From the NCBI RefSeq assembly GCF_018128925.1, contig NZ_CP067007.1, positions 784,164 through 848,163 on the forward strand: 64,000 nt of DNA. The letters are read 5' to 3'. The stretch is from Nitrosopumilus sp. K4. Its GTDB lineage: Archaea; Thermoproteota; Nitrososphaeria; Nitrososphaerales; Nitrosopumilaceae. The position numbers and the translations under genes were made by a program. Below are positions 24,909-33,640 of the stretch, one piece after another. How positions within the stretch are numbered: the first letter of the stretch is position 1; the number at the start of each line of letters is the position of its first letter. The notes beneath the pieces were generated by a model. That model ran no database searches. It worked only from the letters and a program-made list of their open reading frames with translations, and had not been told where the DNA came from.

Positions 24909-26528
24909 TTGTCAGAGTTTTCAGATAAAGAAAAAAAGATTCTATCAGATCACTTTTCAAATACAGACGGAGACGTATTTGCAATAATAACCCCACAACA
25001 AGTTGATCGAGGAGCTCTCATGTCAAGATACAGTCGGACAGACAAGAGCATGCGACGAATTTTCTTAGATGAATTTTTACAAAATAAAAACCGCGGTGAG
25101 GAATTTTACAACAGAGTGCTTTTAGAGTACGGAGATGATTCAGTTGCAGAGTTAGGCGAAGCCCAAATCGCAATAGAAGGATTATCAAACATTGCAGTAA
25201 AAAAAATCGAAGATAGACGGATAGGATTATCATATTTAGAAAAATCATCAAGATACGTTGCATGGAATAAAAAAATTAATGGTAAGTACAGATTTTACAG
25301 AGATCCACAAATTATGAATTCAAAATTTGCAGATTTGTATTTAGATACATGTAATTTTTCATTTGATGTTTATTCAAGAAACATCGAGCCAATGATAAAT
25401 TATGTAAGAGAAAAATACCCTATTGAAAAATATACTTTCAAAGATTCCAGAGACGGTAAAGAAAAATCATTTTCAAAATTAAAAAATGAAAAAGATATCA
25501 AATCTGCAAACATGATTTACAAAGGATCTACAAAAGCCAAAGCATTAGATATTCTGAGAGGACTTTTACCAGCTTCAACTCTTACAAACGTAGGTATTAC
25601 AGGAAACGGCAGAGCCTTTGAATATTTGCTCACAGTTTTAGGCTCATCTGAGCTTAAAGAAGAGCAAGAGTTAGCCTCAAAAATCAAAAAAGAGTTAGAC
25701 ACCACAATCAAATCATTTGTGCGAAGAGCCGATGACAAATATGGAAAAGCATTACAGAAATATCTCAAAGACATCAAAAAGACTTCAAAAAAGATTGTAC
25801 AAAAACAAATCAAACCAAAAATCATCACAGGGGCACATACAAAGCTTGTAGATTACGAATCAGAAAAAAACGCACTTGACAAGATTGTCACAAGTATAAT
25901 GTATGAGCAATCACCAAGCACATCCTACCACAATATTTTGCAACAAGTAAAAAAGATGTCAATTCAAAACAAGGAAAAAATCATCAATTCGTTTGTAACA
26001 TTAAGAAAAAATCGCAGGCACAGGCCACCTAGAGCATTTGAAAGTGCATACTATACATTTGATTTATTAAATAACTTTGGAATGTTCAGAGACTTTCACA
26101 GACATAGGGCATTAACACTAGAAAGGCAACTCCTAACAACAGACCATGGATACAACATGCCAGAGGAAATCAAAATTTTAGGAATTGACAAAGATTACAA
26201 AGAGTGCATGGCAAAAACAAAAGAAACATTTGATAAGATGAGAACAAAATTTCCCGAACAATCCCAATACGTTGTTAACTTTGCATACAATTATCAGTAT
26301 TTTATGAAATTTAATTTGCGAGAAGCATGTCATCTTATAGAATTAAGAACTGTTCCTCAAGGACATATTGATTATAGAAGGGTGGCACAGCAAATGTTCA
26401 AAGAAATCAACAGAGTACATCCAAAGCTATCTAAGATCATAAAATTTGCAGACATGAAAGAGTATGATCTTGAAAGATTTGAATCAGAAAAAAGAACTGA
26501 AGAAAAAAGAAAAAAGCTAAATAGATAA
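24909..26528 (+). CDS. thyX: Tandem ThyX-like flavin-dependent thymidylate synthase, split motif
   Basis: A 539-residue protein of two ThyX domains. ThyX makes dTMP from dUMP with FAD and has the signature RHRxxSxNExSxRY. Domain 1 reads [14 protein letters not shown] (residues 103-116): it keeps Ser, Glu, Ser, Arg and Tyr but has lost the His-Arg. Domain 2 reads [14 protein letters not shown] (398-411): it keeps RHR but has lost the rest. Other landmarks are [16 protein letters not shown] in domain 1, and [13 protein letters not shown] in domain 2. The halves are complementary, so a hybrid site is plausible. Activity on dUMP is inferred. Long Lys/Glu-rich segments (residues 170-200, 255-300) separate the domains. 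Confidence 0.85.
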   Translation: MSEFSDKEKKILSDHFSNTDGDVFAIITPQQVDRGALMSRYSRTDKSMRRIFLDEFLQNKNRGEEFYNRVLLEYGDDSVAELGEAQIAIEGLSNIAVKKIEDRRIGLSYLEKSSRYVAWNKKINGKYRFYRDPQIMNSKFADLYLDTCNFSFDVYSRNIEPMINYVREKYPIEKYTFKDSRDGKEKSFSKLKNEKDIKSANMIYKGSTKAKALDILRGLLPASTLTNVGITGNGRAFEYLLTVLGSSELKEEQELASKIKKELDTTIKSFVRRADDKYGKALQKYLKDIKKTSKKIVQKQIKPKIITGAHTKLVDYESEKNALDKIVTSIMYEQSPSTSYHNILQQVKKMSIQNKEKIINSFVTLRKNRRHRPPRAFESAYYTFDLLNNFGMFRDFHRHRALTLERQLLTTDHGYNMPEEIKILGIDKDYKECMAKTKETFDKMRTKFPEQSQYVVNFAYNYQYFMKFNLREACHLIELRTVPQGHIDYRRVAQQMFKEINRVHPKLSKIIKFADMKEYDLERFESEKRTEEKRKKLNR

Positions 26529-26559
26529 TCTTCTAATATCATCACGAACAAACCATATC

Positions 26560-26961
26560 ATGACAGATAGAATTTCAAAAACACGTGAAGAATGGAAGAA
26601 GGTACTCACACCAGAGCAGTATGAGATATGCATCAACAAGGGAACAGAGCCACCATTTAGTGGAAAGTATTGTGATAGTAAAGAGAACGGCGTATACAAA
26701 TGTGTGTGTTGTGGAGAAGAATTATTCAAATCAGATACAAAATTTGATTCTGGATCAGGTTGGCCAAGTTTTTGGCAGCCAATAGCAGATGAAAAGATAG
26801 AATATGTATCAGATACGTCTTGTGGAATGGTAAGAACAGAAGTAAACTGCAACAAATGCGGAGCGCATTTAGGACATGTTTTTGATGACGGTCCAAAACC
26901 AACTAATCAAAGGTATTGTATCAACTCTGTTTCATTGGATTTGAGTAAAGACAAGCAATAG
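26560..26961 (+). CDS. msrB: Methionine-R-sulfoxide reductase
   Basis: Repairs R-methionine sulfoxide in proteins, regenerated by thioredoxin. The 133-residue protein shows KYCD, the structural zinc pairs at Cys48-Cys51 (KCVCCG) and Cys97-Cys100 (CNKC), [20 protein letters not shown], and the catalytic Cys120 in RYCINS. It has no signal peptide, so it is cytoplasmic. A thioredoxin reductase is encoded at 47619 in the same window. Confidence 0.95.
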   Translation: MTDRISKTREEWKKVLTPEQYEICINKGTEPPFSGKYCDSKENGVYKCVCCGEELFKSDTKFDSGSGWPSFWQPIADEKIEYVSDTSCGMVRTEVNCNKCGAHLGHVFDDGPKPTNQRYCINSVSLDLSKDKQ

Positions 26962-27086
26962 ACACAAAACGATGGGAAAGATTCAGACAGCATTCAAAAA
27001 TTATTAATAAAACGCAATTAATGATAAGAAAATCAAAGAGTGAATTAAATGAGCAATAATTACAAATCAGAAAGGAAAGAAGGAAT

Positions 27087-28097
27087 TTGAGAATAATACT
27101 TTGTGGATTTGGTGTTGTTGGCCAAAGTTTAGTTAAATTGTTTGTTTCAAGATCTGAAGACCTCTATGCAAAATACGGTCTAAAGCCAAGAGTAGTAGGG
27201 GTTTTTGATAGTAAAGGAAGTGCAGTTGATCAATCAGGATTAGACTTGGAGAAATTAATCTCTGTAAAAAAAGACACTGGAACTGTAAAAAACTATGCAA
27301 AAACAAAAAACAACTGGTCTGGAATAGACATGATAAAAAACCTTGAAGCAGATGTGTTAATTGAGACCACAGCAAGCAACTACAAAGATGCAGAACCTGG
27401 AATGACACACATCACAAATGCAATGAAACACAGAATGCATGTAATTTCAGTCAACAAAGGACCGCTAGCCTTAGCATTTCCATCACTCATGGAATTGGCA
27501 ACATACAATCAGGTAATGTTCAAGTTTAGCGGGACTGTTGGGGGAGGAACTCCAATTCTAAACTATGCAAAAAACAGCTTAAAAGGAGAAAGAATTACAT
27601 CATTTGCAGGAATCCTAAATGGAACGACAAATTATATTTTAACAAACATGGCAAATGGCCTGTCATTTGAGGAGGCACTCAAAGACGCCAAAAATAAAGG
27701 GTACGTAGAAGCAGATGAATCACTAGATTTAGACGGATTAGATGCTGCTGCAAAACTAGTAATTCTTGCAAATTGGGTTATGGATTTGAAAGTCACAATG
27801 CCAGACATAAAGTGCACTGGAATTAGAAAAGTGACTACAGAAGATATCGAAAAAGCTACAAAAAACAAATGTGCGGTAAAACTAATTGCATCATGCAATA
27901 AGGAATTAGAAGTAGCACCAATAGAAGTATCAGTAGATGATCCACTTTGCGTTAATGGAACACTAAATGCAATTGCATTTACATCAGAGCATTCAGGAAC
28001 ACAGACAATTATTGGAAGAGGAGCAGGAGGAATAGAGACGGCCAGTTCAATCCTACGAGACTTGCTAGACATCAGACAAGAGATTGCAAGAAGTTGA
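27087..28097 (+). CDS. hom: Homoserine dehydrogenase
   Basis: Reduces aspartate semialdehyde to homoserine for threonine and methionine synthesis. The 336-residue protein has the Rossmann GFGVVGQSL, the NKGPLAL nucleotide region, GTVGGGTPI and GILNGTTNYI, and the catalytic Lys in the DAAAKL segment. No aspartokinase or ACT domain is attached. TTG start at 27087. Its stop overlaps the next gene start, so the two are coupled. Confidence 0.95.
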   Translation: MRIILCGFGVVGQSLVKLFVSRSEDLYAKYGLKPRVVGVFDSKGSAVDQSGLDLEKLISVKKDTGTVKNYAKTKNNWSGIDMIKNLEADVLIETTASNYKDAEPGMTHITNAMKHRMHVISVNKGPLALAFPSLMELATYNQVMFKFSGTVGGGTPILNYAKNSLKGERITSFAGILNGTTNYILTNMANGLSFEEALKDAKNKGYVEADESLDLDGLDAAAKLVILANWVMDLKVTMPDIKCTGIRKVTTEDIEKATKNKCAVKLIASCNKELEVAPIEVSVDDPLCVNGTLNAIAFTSEHSGTQTIIGRGAGGIETASSILRDLLDIRQEIARS

Positions 28098-28570
28098 AAT
28101 CAAATCTAATTTCAAAAAGTGAGACATCTGCATTATTAAAAGAGGTGTCAGACAAATGGGGGGTTGAATTTCCAAAAATAAAAAATCTCAAAGTTCATCA
28201 AATAACAGATGATGCACAAATTATCACAGGAAATGGAATCAAAATACTAAAAACAGAAGAAGATTATCTCCCATTCTTATCAGAAACGGACACTTTGGAA
28301 AAATTTCCATATGTTATGGTAGACATGGGAGCTGTAAAATTCATGTGTAAGGGAGCAAATGTCATGAGGCCAGGAATTAAAAATAACTCAGAGTTCCAAA
28401 AAGATAAAATTGTATGCATAGTTGAAGAATCACAACATAAATTTTTAGCAGTTGGAAAAGCGCTTGTTTCTAGTGATGAATTGGAAAATATGGAAAAAGG
28501 TGAAGTGATAAAAAACCTTCATTACATCTCAGATAAATTCTGGGAGATTGGAAAAACAATTTATGATTAA
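28094..28570 (+). CDS. PUA-domain RNA-binding protein
   Basis: A 158-residue protein starting at TTG 28094, overlapping the hom stop. The N-terminal half is an alpha/beta pre-PUA-like domain and the C-terminal half a PUA fold (YVMVDMGAVKFMCKGANVMRPGI, then KIVCIVEE and LAVGKALVSS). The layout is that of archaeal MCT-1/Tma20-type proteins, which bind RNA on the small ribosomal subunit. It is convergent with psmB, overlapping by 4 bases. Confidence 0.85.
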   Translation: MKSNLISKSETSALLKEVSDKWGVEFPKIKNLKVHQITDDAQIITGNGIKILKTEEDYLPFLSETDTLEKFPYVMVDMGAVKFMCKGANVMRPGIKNNSEFQKDKIVCIVEESQHKFLAVGKALVSSDELENMEKGEVIKNLHYISDKFWEIGKTIYD

Positions 28571-29160
28571 ATTTTTTCAGTAAACTCTTCAGTTCCTTGC
28601 TCTGTAATTACAAGAATGTCGAGTCCATCACCGCTTGCAGAATCTCTTAATGCTGCTGCACGTACTGCCTTTTTTGCCAAATCAATTGCTTCTTCTTTTG
28701 TCATGTTTGGTTTGAACTGAGGATCCAAAACACCAAGTGCCATTTCAGCGCCAGTTCCAACTGCAGCATATTCATCAGGTAGGACAGAGCCTAACGGATC
28801 CAAAGTATACATGATAGGTTTGCCAACTACTCCACCCACTATTACCTGAGTCAAAAGAGGGAAAAATCTTCTTTCATACATCATGTTTGACATCATCTTG
28901 GCAACAGTATTTGGAGGAACATCTCTTTTGAGTTCCATCTTTCTAATTTTTGCCAATGCTGCAATTTGCAATGATAAAATTTGCATGTCTGCTACAAGAC
29001 CAGCACAAGTTGCACCAACTTTGGGTGTTATTGGGAAAGTTTTCTTCGAAGACTTACTTACAAGGAAATTTCCAAATGCGATCCTTTTTTCACTGGCAAG
29101 TACAATTCCGCCGTCAAAAGTAATCCCTACAGCCGTTGCACCTGGCATGTACATAGACAT
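28567..29160 (-). CDS. psmB: Proteasome beta subunit lacking the catalytic threonine
   Basis: A 197-residue 20S beta subunit. Aligned with the Thermoplasma beta N-terminus (G-TTTVGIT), this protein reads G-ATAVGIT, so mature residue 1 is Ala, not the nucleophile Thr. The downstream Glu17 (SEKRI), Lys33 (NFLVSKSSKK), and SGSG-like SASGDG loop are intact. The propeptide is only about 7 residues. It should assemble into the ring but not cleave peptide bonds. An active beta subunit must be encoded elsewhere. Confidence 0.9.
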   Translation of the reverse strand: MSMYMPGATAVGITFDGGIVLASEKRIAFGNFLVSKSSKKTFPITPKVGATCAGLVADMQILSLQIAALAKIRKMELKRDVPPNTVAKMMSNMMYERRFFPLLTQVIVGGVVGKPIMYTLDPLGSVLPDEYAAVGTGAEMALGVLDPQFKPNMTKEEAIDLAKKAVRAAALRDSASGDGLDILVITEQGTEEFTEKI

Positions 29161-29255
29161 ATCTCAAATCATTTCACAGCATAATAAAGGGCTTTCTACA
29201 TTCTGTTGAAAAATAATAAGAAAAATAGTTATACTAAAAAAAATCTCAGTTATCG

Positions 29256-29675
29256 ATGGCTACTAGCGAGATTAGTAAAAAGAGTTTAGTAGACATTTCG
29301 TTTATGGGATTAAGATCATCAATTGGTGTAATCTTTATTGTTGCAGGCATGTCAAAGTTAGGCAATCCAGGATTTGGAGGTTTCTTGAGCAACATCGGAT
29401 TACCAGCAGAGATGCACATTCTCATTGCACTTGCAGAAATTGTGCCAGGGATTCTTTTGATTATCGGGGTTTTGAGTAGAATCTCTGCATCATTGTTATC
29501 AATAATCATGCTAGGGGCAATTTTCCTAGTCAAGGAAGCTCAAAGCCTAACAGGGGATGGAGGATACAGAATTGACTTGATTTTACTTGCTGCATGTCTT
29601 GTAATTATTGCAGGAGGTCCAGGCAGAGTATCATTATCTCATATCGTAAAGAAACTACCAAGATGTCTTCATTAA
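29256..29675 (+). CDS. DoxX-family membrane protein
   Basis: A 139-residue protein with four predicted transmembrane helices (about 22-40, 55-75, 82-98, 105-125) and the family-like start RSSIGVIFIVAGMSKLGNPGF. DoxX relatives are linked to quinone or sulfur redox reactions in some organisms; here only the fold is suggested. It is divergent from psmB, with a 95-base gap, and convergent with the M20 peptidase. Confidence 0.8.
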   Translation: MATSEISKKSLVDISFMGLRSSIGVIFIVAGMSKLGNPGFGGFLSNIGLPAEMHILIALAEIVPGILLIIGVLSRISASLLSIIMLGAIFLVKEAQSLTGDGGYRIDLILLAACLVIIAGGPGRVSLSHIVKKLPRCLH

Positions 29676-31024
29676 GAGTTTCCAAATTTTTCCATTATCA
29701 AGCAAATACATTTTGTAGTTTTTTTGAGCAAATCAATTCGAGTAAATTCATTTGGAGAATGAATTCTTGAAAACATGTATGTGCTTCCTATGGAAATGCA
29801 CGGTGCCTTTAGTACATCAATAAAGGAAAACATAGGACCAGTTCCGGCATTTGAAACGTTAAGAATAGATTTTCCATAGGATTCGTCTGCTGCTTCTCTT
29901 ACATTTGTTACAAATGGATCAGATGGATTAGTTCTTGCTGCTGCCTCACCATGAAAAACTTTGATATTGACATCAGAAAATCCCTGAGATTTCAAATGTT
30001 TCTCTAGTCGCTCCACCTGTTTTTTTGGATTCATCTTTGGGACCAATCTAAAATCAATTTTTACCAGAGCCTTGCCAGGAAGAACTGTTTTTGCACCTTC
30101 TCCAGTATATCCAGAAACAAAACCGGCAATGTTGCATGTGGCACCGCCAACTAGAGCCTTTTTGGCTTCTAACCCATGTTTATTTCCAACAAAGGATTTA
30201 ATTCCAAATTCTTTTTTGAATGAATGTTCATCAAAAGGCTCCTTTGAAATGATTTGAAGATCTTTTTTAGATAAAGGAGCAACATCTTTGTACCAATCTT
30301 TGATGAGGATTTTTCCATCATCTCCTCTGATTGTTTTTAGGGCTTCAATCAATCGCCAAGCAGGATTTTTGATCAATACTGCCAAACTGGAATGAGCATC
30401 ACGGATTGATTCAGTCACAGATAATTCTACAAATAACAGCCCTTTCATTCCAAGACCAACAATAGGTCTATTCTTTGAATCAACATAACCAAACTCCCAG
30501 ATAACACCATCACATGAGAATTTCTTTTTGTATTTTTTTAGATAATCTTCAATGTGTGCACTACCTGTTTCTTCTTCTCCTTCAATTACAAATTTGATAT
30601 TGCATGGAACATCACCAGTAGTTTTCAAAAATGCCTCAACAGCCTTGATTCTAGTGATTAATTCTCCTTTGTCATCAGATGAGCCACGTCCAAAAATCTT
30701 GTTTCCCTTTACCTTTCCACTAAAAGGGGGATCATCCCATAACTCAAAAGGCTCAGCTGGTTGTACATCATAATGATTGTAAAAGAGTAAGGTCTTAGAT
30801 GGATTTGATTTTGATTTGATTTCACCGTAAACAACAGGAGCCACATTCTTTTTCAAACGTAAAATTTCAGATTTAATTCCAGATTTTTGCAGTAATTTTT
30901 TTACTAGTTTTGCACATTCTTCGATTCCTTCATTTTTTGCAGAAACACTTGGTTGCCTAATTAAGACTTGAAGATCTGAAACAAGATTCTTCATATTAGA
31001 GTCTACATGTGTTAGCGGTTTCAT
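29672..31024 (-). CDS. M20-family dipeptidase/carboxypeptidase
   Basis: A 450-residue zinc peptidase with a cocatalytic dimetal site: His84 and Asp86 in YNHYDVQP, Asp117 in GRGSSDDKGE, then EGEEETG near 148, and the dimerisation domain around residues 205-330. The C-terminal metal His is in SRIHSPNEF. It resembles the CNDP/ArgE/DapE group, acting on dipeptides or acylated amino acids; substrate unknown. It is followed by a coupled upstream gene: the NAD(P)HX dehydratase ends 4 bases before its start. Confidence 0.92.
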   Translation of the reverse strand: MKPLTHVDSNMKNLVSDLQVLIRQPSVSAKNEGIEECAKLVKKLLQKSGIKSEILRLKKNVAPVVYGEIKSKSNPSKTLLFYNHYDVQPAEPFELWDDPPFSGKVKGNKIFGRGSSDDKGELITRIKAVEAFLKTTGDVPCNIKFVIEGEEETGSAHIEDYLKKYKKKFSCDGVIWEFGYVDSKNRPIVGLGMKGLLFVELSVTESIRDAHSSLAVLIKNPAWRLIEALKTIRGDDGKILIKDWYKDVAPLSKKDLQIISKEPFDEHSFKKEFGIKSFVGNKHGLEAKKALVGGATCNIAGFVSGYTGEGAKTVLPGKALVKIDFRLVPKMNPKKQVERLEKHLKSQGFSDVNIKVFHGEAAARTNPSDPFVTNVREAADESYGKSILNVSNAGTGPMFSFIDVLKAPCISIGSTYMFSRIHSPNEFTRIDLLKKTTKCICLIMEKFGNS

Positions 31025-31028
31025 TTAA

Positions 31029-31892
31029 TCACACTATTTTATCAAAGGGTTTCATAACAGATGCGAGGTTTTCTAAAAGGTCCATAGACGTCATGTGTAA
31101 ACCAAGTTTTTTTTGAGTTGCTTTTCCTGCCAATCCATTGATAAAAGTAGCTGCTGCTGCAGACTCCAAGGGTTTGCGATTTTTTGACAACATGCCTGCC
31201 ACCAATCCAGATAGAACATCTCCAGTTCCACCAACAGTCATTCCAGGGGTTTTTTTCTCATTTAGAAAAGTGGTCTTCCCATCTGAAATAACATCAGTTG
31301 CGCCTTTTAGTAAAACAGTAATTCCATTTTCTTTTGCACATTTTTCTACCAAAGAAATTCTTTCTTTTTTTGAATTTGGAGGAGCAATTCCAAATAGTCG
31401 TTTGAATTCACCAGCATGAGGGGTCACAACTACATTCTTGTCTGCCAACAGGGGTAAGACTTCAGGAATTAAAGCACTTGCATCCAAAGACAATCTAACA
31501 TCTCTGTCTAAAAGAGATTGAATCAAAAGAAGTAATGCGTTTTTGTCTTGAACTGCCAATCCCATTCCAATTGTTGCAGAATCCAAGTTTCTTGGCAATG
31601 CACCAATCAGTTTGTTTACAGCGCCACGAGTTAATTTTTGATCAACTAATGGAATGACAATTAGGTTTGGAGATACAGAGCGAGTTGCTGAAACATTGAT
31701 TTTTGGAACAGCAGTGTAGACTAGGTCAGTGCCACATCTAAGGGCTGCAATAGAAGACAAAATAGGTGCGCCATGATAGATGTAACTTCCTCCAACTATC
31801 AAAACAATGCCGTTTTCACCTTTTCTGGATTTTGCCTTTCTAGAAGGGATGAATTTTTTTACTAAAGAAAGTGTCAGTGGTTTGCCTGCCAT
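31029..31892 (-). CDS. ADP-dependent NAD(P)H-hydrate dehydratase
   Basis: Repairs hydrated NAD(P)H, using ADP. This is the CARKD/NnrD kinase-like domain alone, 287 residues. Motifs are VGGSYIYHGAP near residue 38, VTPHAGEFKRLFG, LKGATDVISDG, and the conserved TVGGTGDVLSGLVAGML. The epimerase domain (NnrE) found in the bacterial bifunctional enzyme is missing, so NAXE may be encoded elsewhere. The ATG at 31892 is preferred over 31910. It probably forms a unit with the M20 peptidase. Confidence 0.9.
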   Translation of the reverse strand: MAGKPLTLSLVKKFIPSRKAKSRKGENGIVLIVGGSYIYHGAPILSSIAALRCGTDLVYTAVPKINVSATRSVSPNLIVIPLVDQKLTRGAVNKLIGALPRNLDSATIGMGLAVQDKNALLLLIQSLLDRDVRLSLDASALIPEVLPLLADKNVVVTPHAGEFKRLFGIAPPNSKKERISLVEKCAKENGITVLLKGATDVISDGKTTFLNEKKTPGMTVGGTGDVLSGLVAGMLSKNRKPLESAAAATFINGLAGKATQKKLGLHMTSMDLLENLASVMKPFDKIV

Positions 31893-31944
31893 ACAAATTG
31901 TCTTAAACAAAGAGGAATAAATCTTGTTTTAGTGAATTTGGAGG

Positions 31945-32763
31945 TTATTTATCAGTAGATTTTTTTCTCTTCTTTGGTTTTTCTCGTTCAAAAAATGCCT
32001 TTCGGGCATAACAAAGGTATGTTGTGTGTCCAATACCTTGAAAAGAGTGTCGTGTCTTTCCTTCTCGTGCTTCAATAGTTCTCAAAATATGCTCAGTTGA
32101 TTCAATGTCAGTAAATTCATTTTCAACCAGAGACTGAGTTAATTTTTCAAGTTGATTCATTGTAGGACATATTGCAAAAATGGCACCGCTTCCCTTTAGC
32201 ATTTTTCTAACTTGTGGAATTACGGTCCAAGGATCCCCCAAATCAATTAATGCAACATCTGCATCATCCATAGGAAGTTTCTTTGCAGTTTTCAAATCTA
32301 ATTTTTCCTGAGTAACATATTTTGATACTCCAGCTTTTTTGAGATTTTTTTCTGCAATTTTCATAAACTTTTCATCAACATCAAACGTGTAGACATGACC
32401 CCTTGGTTTTACAACACTTGCAACAAAAGAAGTAAGTGATGCACTGCCAGTTCCAATTTCTAAAATCTTTTGACCGCTTGTAATGCCAGCTCGTGCAATT
32501 ATGTATCCAATGTCTTTGGGATATACAATTTGAGTCCCATGTTGAATTTTCATTATGTAGTCGTAGATGGTTGGCTTCAAAAGATAGACATACTTGTCTT
32601 TGTTTGTTGTCAGTCTAGAACCGTATTCTTTTCCTATTGCATCAGCATGTTTTAGAACACCAATGTGAGTGTGAAGAGATTCTTTTTTTGATATTTTGAC
32701 TAGCCATTTTTTTGATTGATTATAATAAAACAAAACAGGAGAATTTTGTTTGATCTTTTCCAT
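31945..32763 (-). CDS. trmI: tRNA (adenine-N1)-methyltransferase TrmI
   Basis: Methylates adenine 58 (and 57 in archaea) of the tRNA T-loop. The 272-residue protein has an N-terminal beta domain, the QIVYPKDIGYIIARAGI region, SAM-binding ILEIGTGSASLTSF, DVALIDLGDPWTVIP and the C-terminal HTTYLCYARKA end. A basic tail follows. ATG 32763 removes 4 dubious residues of the longer start. Confidence 0.92.
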   Translation of the reverse strand: MEKIKQNSPVLFYYNQSKKWLVKISKKESLHTHIGVLKHADAIGKEYGSRLTTNKDKYVYLLKPTIYDYIMKIQHGTQIVYPKDIGYIIARAGITSGQKILEIGTGSASLTSFVASVVKPRGHVYTFDVDEKFMKIAEKNLKKAGVSKYVTQEKLDLKTAKKLPMDDADVALIDLGDPWTVIPQVRKMLKGSGAIFAICPTMNQLEKLTQSLVENEFTDIESTEHILRTIEAREGKTRHSFQGIGHTTYLCYARKAFFEREKPKKRKKSTDK

Positions 32764-32847
32764 GTTTGCTCCCAAAAAATTTTAGATAAGAATCTACTGG
32801 TTTTATAGATACGAATTCAATAAATACAGTAAGAAAAGTTCAACATT

Positions 32848-32982
32848 ATGGCAAATATGAAATGTGTTTCATGTGGCATCAGTTTCTTTTCCCCAATGGG
32901 TTCAGACAAATGTTCCAAATGTGCACCTAAAGAATCCCACGGTCATGAAGATCATTCATGTGGTTGTGGCCATAGCCATTAA
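32848..32982 (+). CDS. 44-residue Cys/His metal-binding microprotein
   Basis: A plus-strand ORF with CVSCG, CSKC and a His-rich end (HGHEDHSCGCGHSH), containing six Cys and six His. The CxxC pairs suggest one zinc ribbon and the tail a second metal site. It lies divergent from TrmI and overlaps the minus-strand microgene at 32927 by about 55 bases, so the two are antisense at their 3' ends. Confidence 0.7.
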   Translation: MANMKCVSCGISFFSPMGSDKCSKCAPKESHGHEDHSCGCGHSH

Positions 32983-33154
32983 TCCTATTTTTTGACTGAT
33001 TTAAGCACTTTTCACACAGTATCTCATCAAATTTGCTCACAGATACTGCAGTCCCACTGGTATAGCACCTATGACACAATCCCACATAGCAAGTAGGTGT
33101 ATGAGGGGAGGAAAAAGTCTCCCCACTTTTTGAGTCATCTGTTCTTTGATTCAT
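32927..33154 (-). CDS. 75-residue zinc-ribbon microprotein
   Basis: Starts at ATG 33154, overlapping the TGA of the previous gene by ATGA. It has a CHRC ... CEKC pair about 17 residues apart and, before them, a Cys at CYVG; the tail has His residues. The last third is antisense to the gene at 32848, which may mean only one of the two tails is functional. It is the last gene of the Hsp20 unit (34138 to 32927). Confidence 0.6.
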   Translation of the reverse strand: MNQRTDDSKSGETFSSPHTPTCYVGLCHRCYTSGTAVSVSKFDEILCEKCLNQSKNRINGYGHNHMNDLHDRGIL

Positions 33155-33330
33155 GCAAGAGCTGCTACTGTATGACACAGGACATCACCATACAGACATC
33201 CACTATGGAATTGGACTTCAGTAGTTTTGGCGCATTTAGTACAAATCATTTGCATTGGTTGACGGCATTGAGGACAAAGTAGGTGGGAATCCAAGTCCCC
33301 ACCGCATCGCCTACATAAGGTGTCTGGCAT
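33151..33330 (-). CDS. 59-residue zinc-ribbon microprotein, three CxxC
   Basis: Contains LCRRCGG, LCPQCRQ and ICTKCAK, followed by Cys at GCLYG and LCH, so up to eight Cys and two zinc sites. ATG 33330 overlaps the 60-residue membrane protein by 20 bases, and the end overlaps the next gene by 4 bases. A double zinc-ribbon adaptor is the simplest reading; function unknown. Confidence 0.7.
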   Translation of the reverse strand: MPDTLCRRCGGDLDSHLLCPQCRQPMQMICTKCAKTTEVQFHSGCLYGDVLCHTVAALA

Positions 33331-33493
33331 TTTCCATCACCCATGGAATTAACTTGTAGATATCTCCTGTCAAAAATGCAGTTGCAAGTCCTGCACCTAT
33401 TGGCATTCCCATTGCCATGCAAAGAAGATCAAAGGCAACCACTTTTTTGAATGGAGCATGCACATACTTGTTCCATGTACTTTGCGTCTTCAT
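33311..33493 (-). CDS. Small membrane protein of the Hsp20 operon
   Basis: A 60-residue protein with one or two hydrophobic segments (about 20-43), KYVHAPFKK ahead of them and a Met-rich core (MAMGMP). It starts at ATG 33493 behind a purine-rich GAGGTGAT site. It ends inside the next microprotein (20-base overlap). Unknown. Confidence 0.65.
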   Translation of the reverse strand: MKTQSTWNKYVHAPFKKVVAFDLLCMAMGMPIGAGLATAFLTGDIYKLIPWVMENARHLM

Positions 33494-33505
33494 TTTTGCA
33501 TCACC

Positions 33506-33628
33506 TCAAGGAAAGTTTCTTCTACCAATCCTCCATTTGTTTGGAAGTTCTTCAGATATTGAAGAAATCTTATCAAAGGAGGATTTGATAGAGTTTTTCA
33601 GGCTAGATAGAGACGTATACTCTTTCAT
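33506..33628 (-). CDS. 40-residue basic microprotein after Hsp20
   Basis: A basic, Ser-rich, amphipathic peptide. It begins 13 bases after the Hsp20 stop, with a strong ribosome binding site, AGGAGGTG, right behind the Hsp20 TAG. The strength of that site, in an organism with few such sites, supports real translation. No motif was seen. Confidence 0.6.
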   Translation of the reverse strand: MKEYTSLSSLKNSIKSSFDKISSISEELPNKWRIGRRNFP

Positions 33629-33640
33629 CTCAGACACCTC

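Noticed and set aside
27632-28072. 146-codon minus-strand ORF
   Set aside because: Lies wholly inside homoserine dehydrogenase, which is certain.
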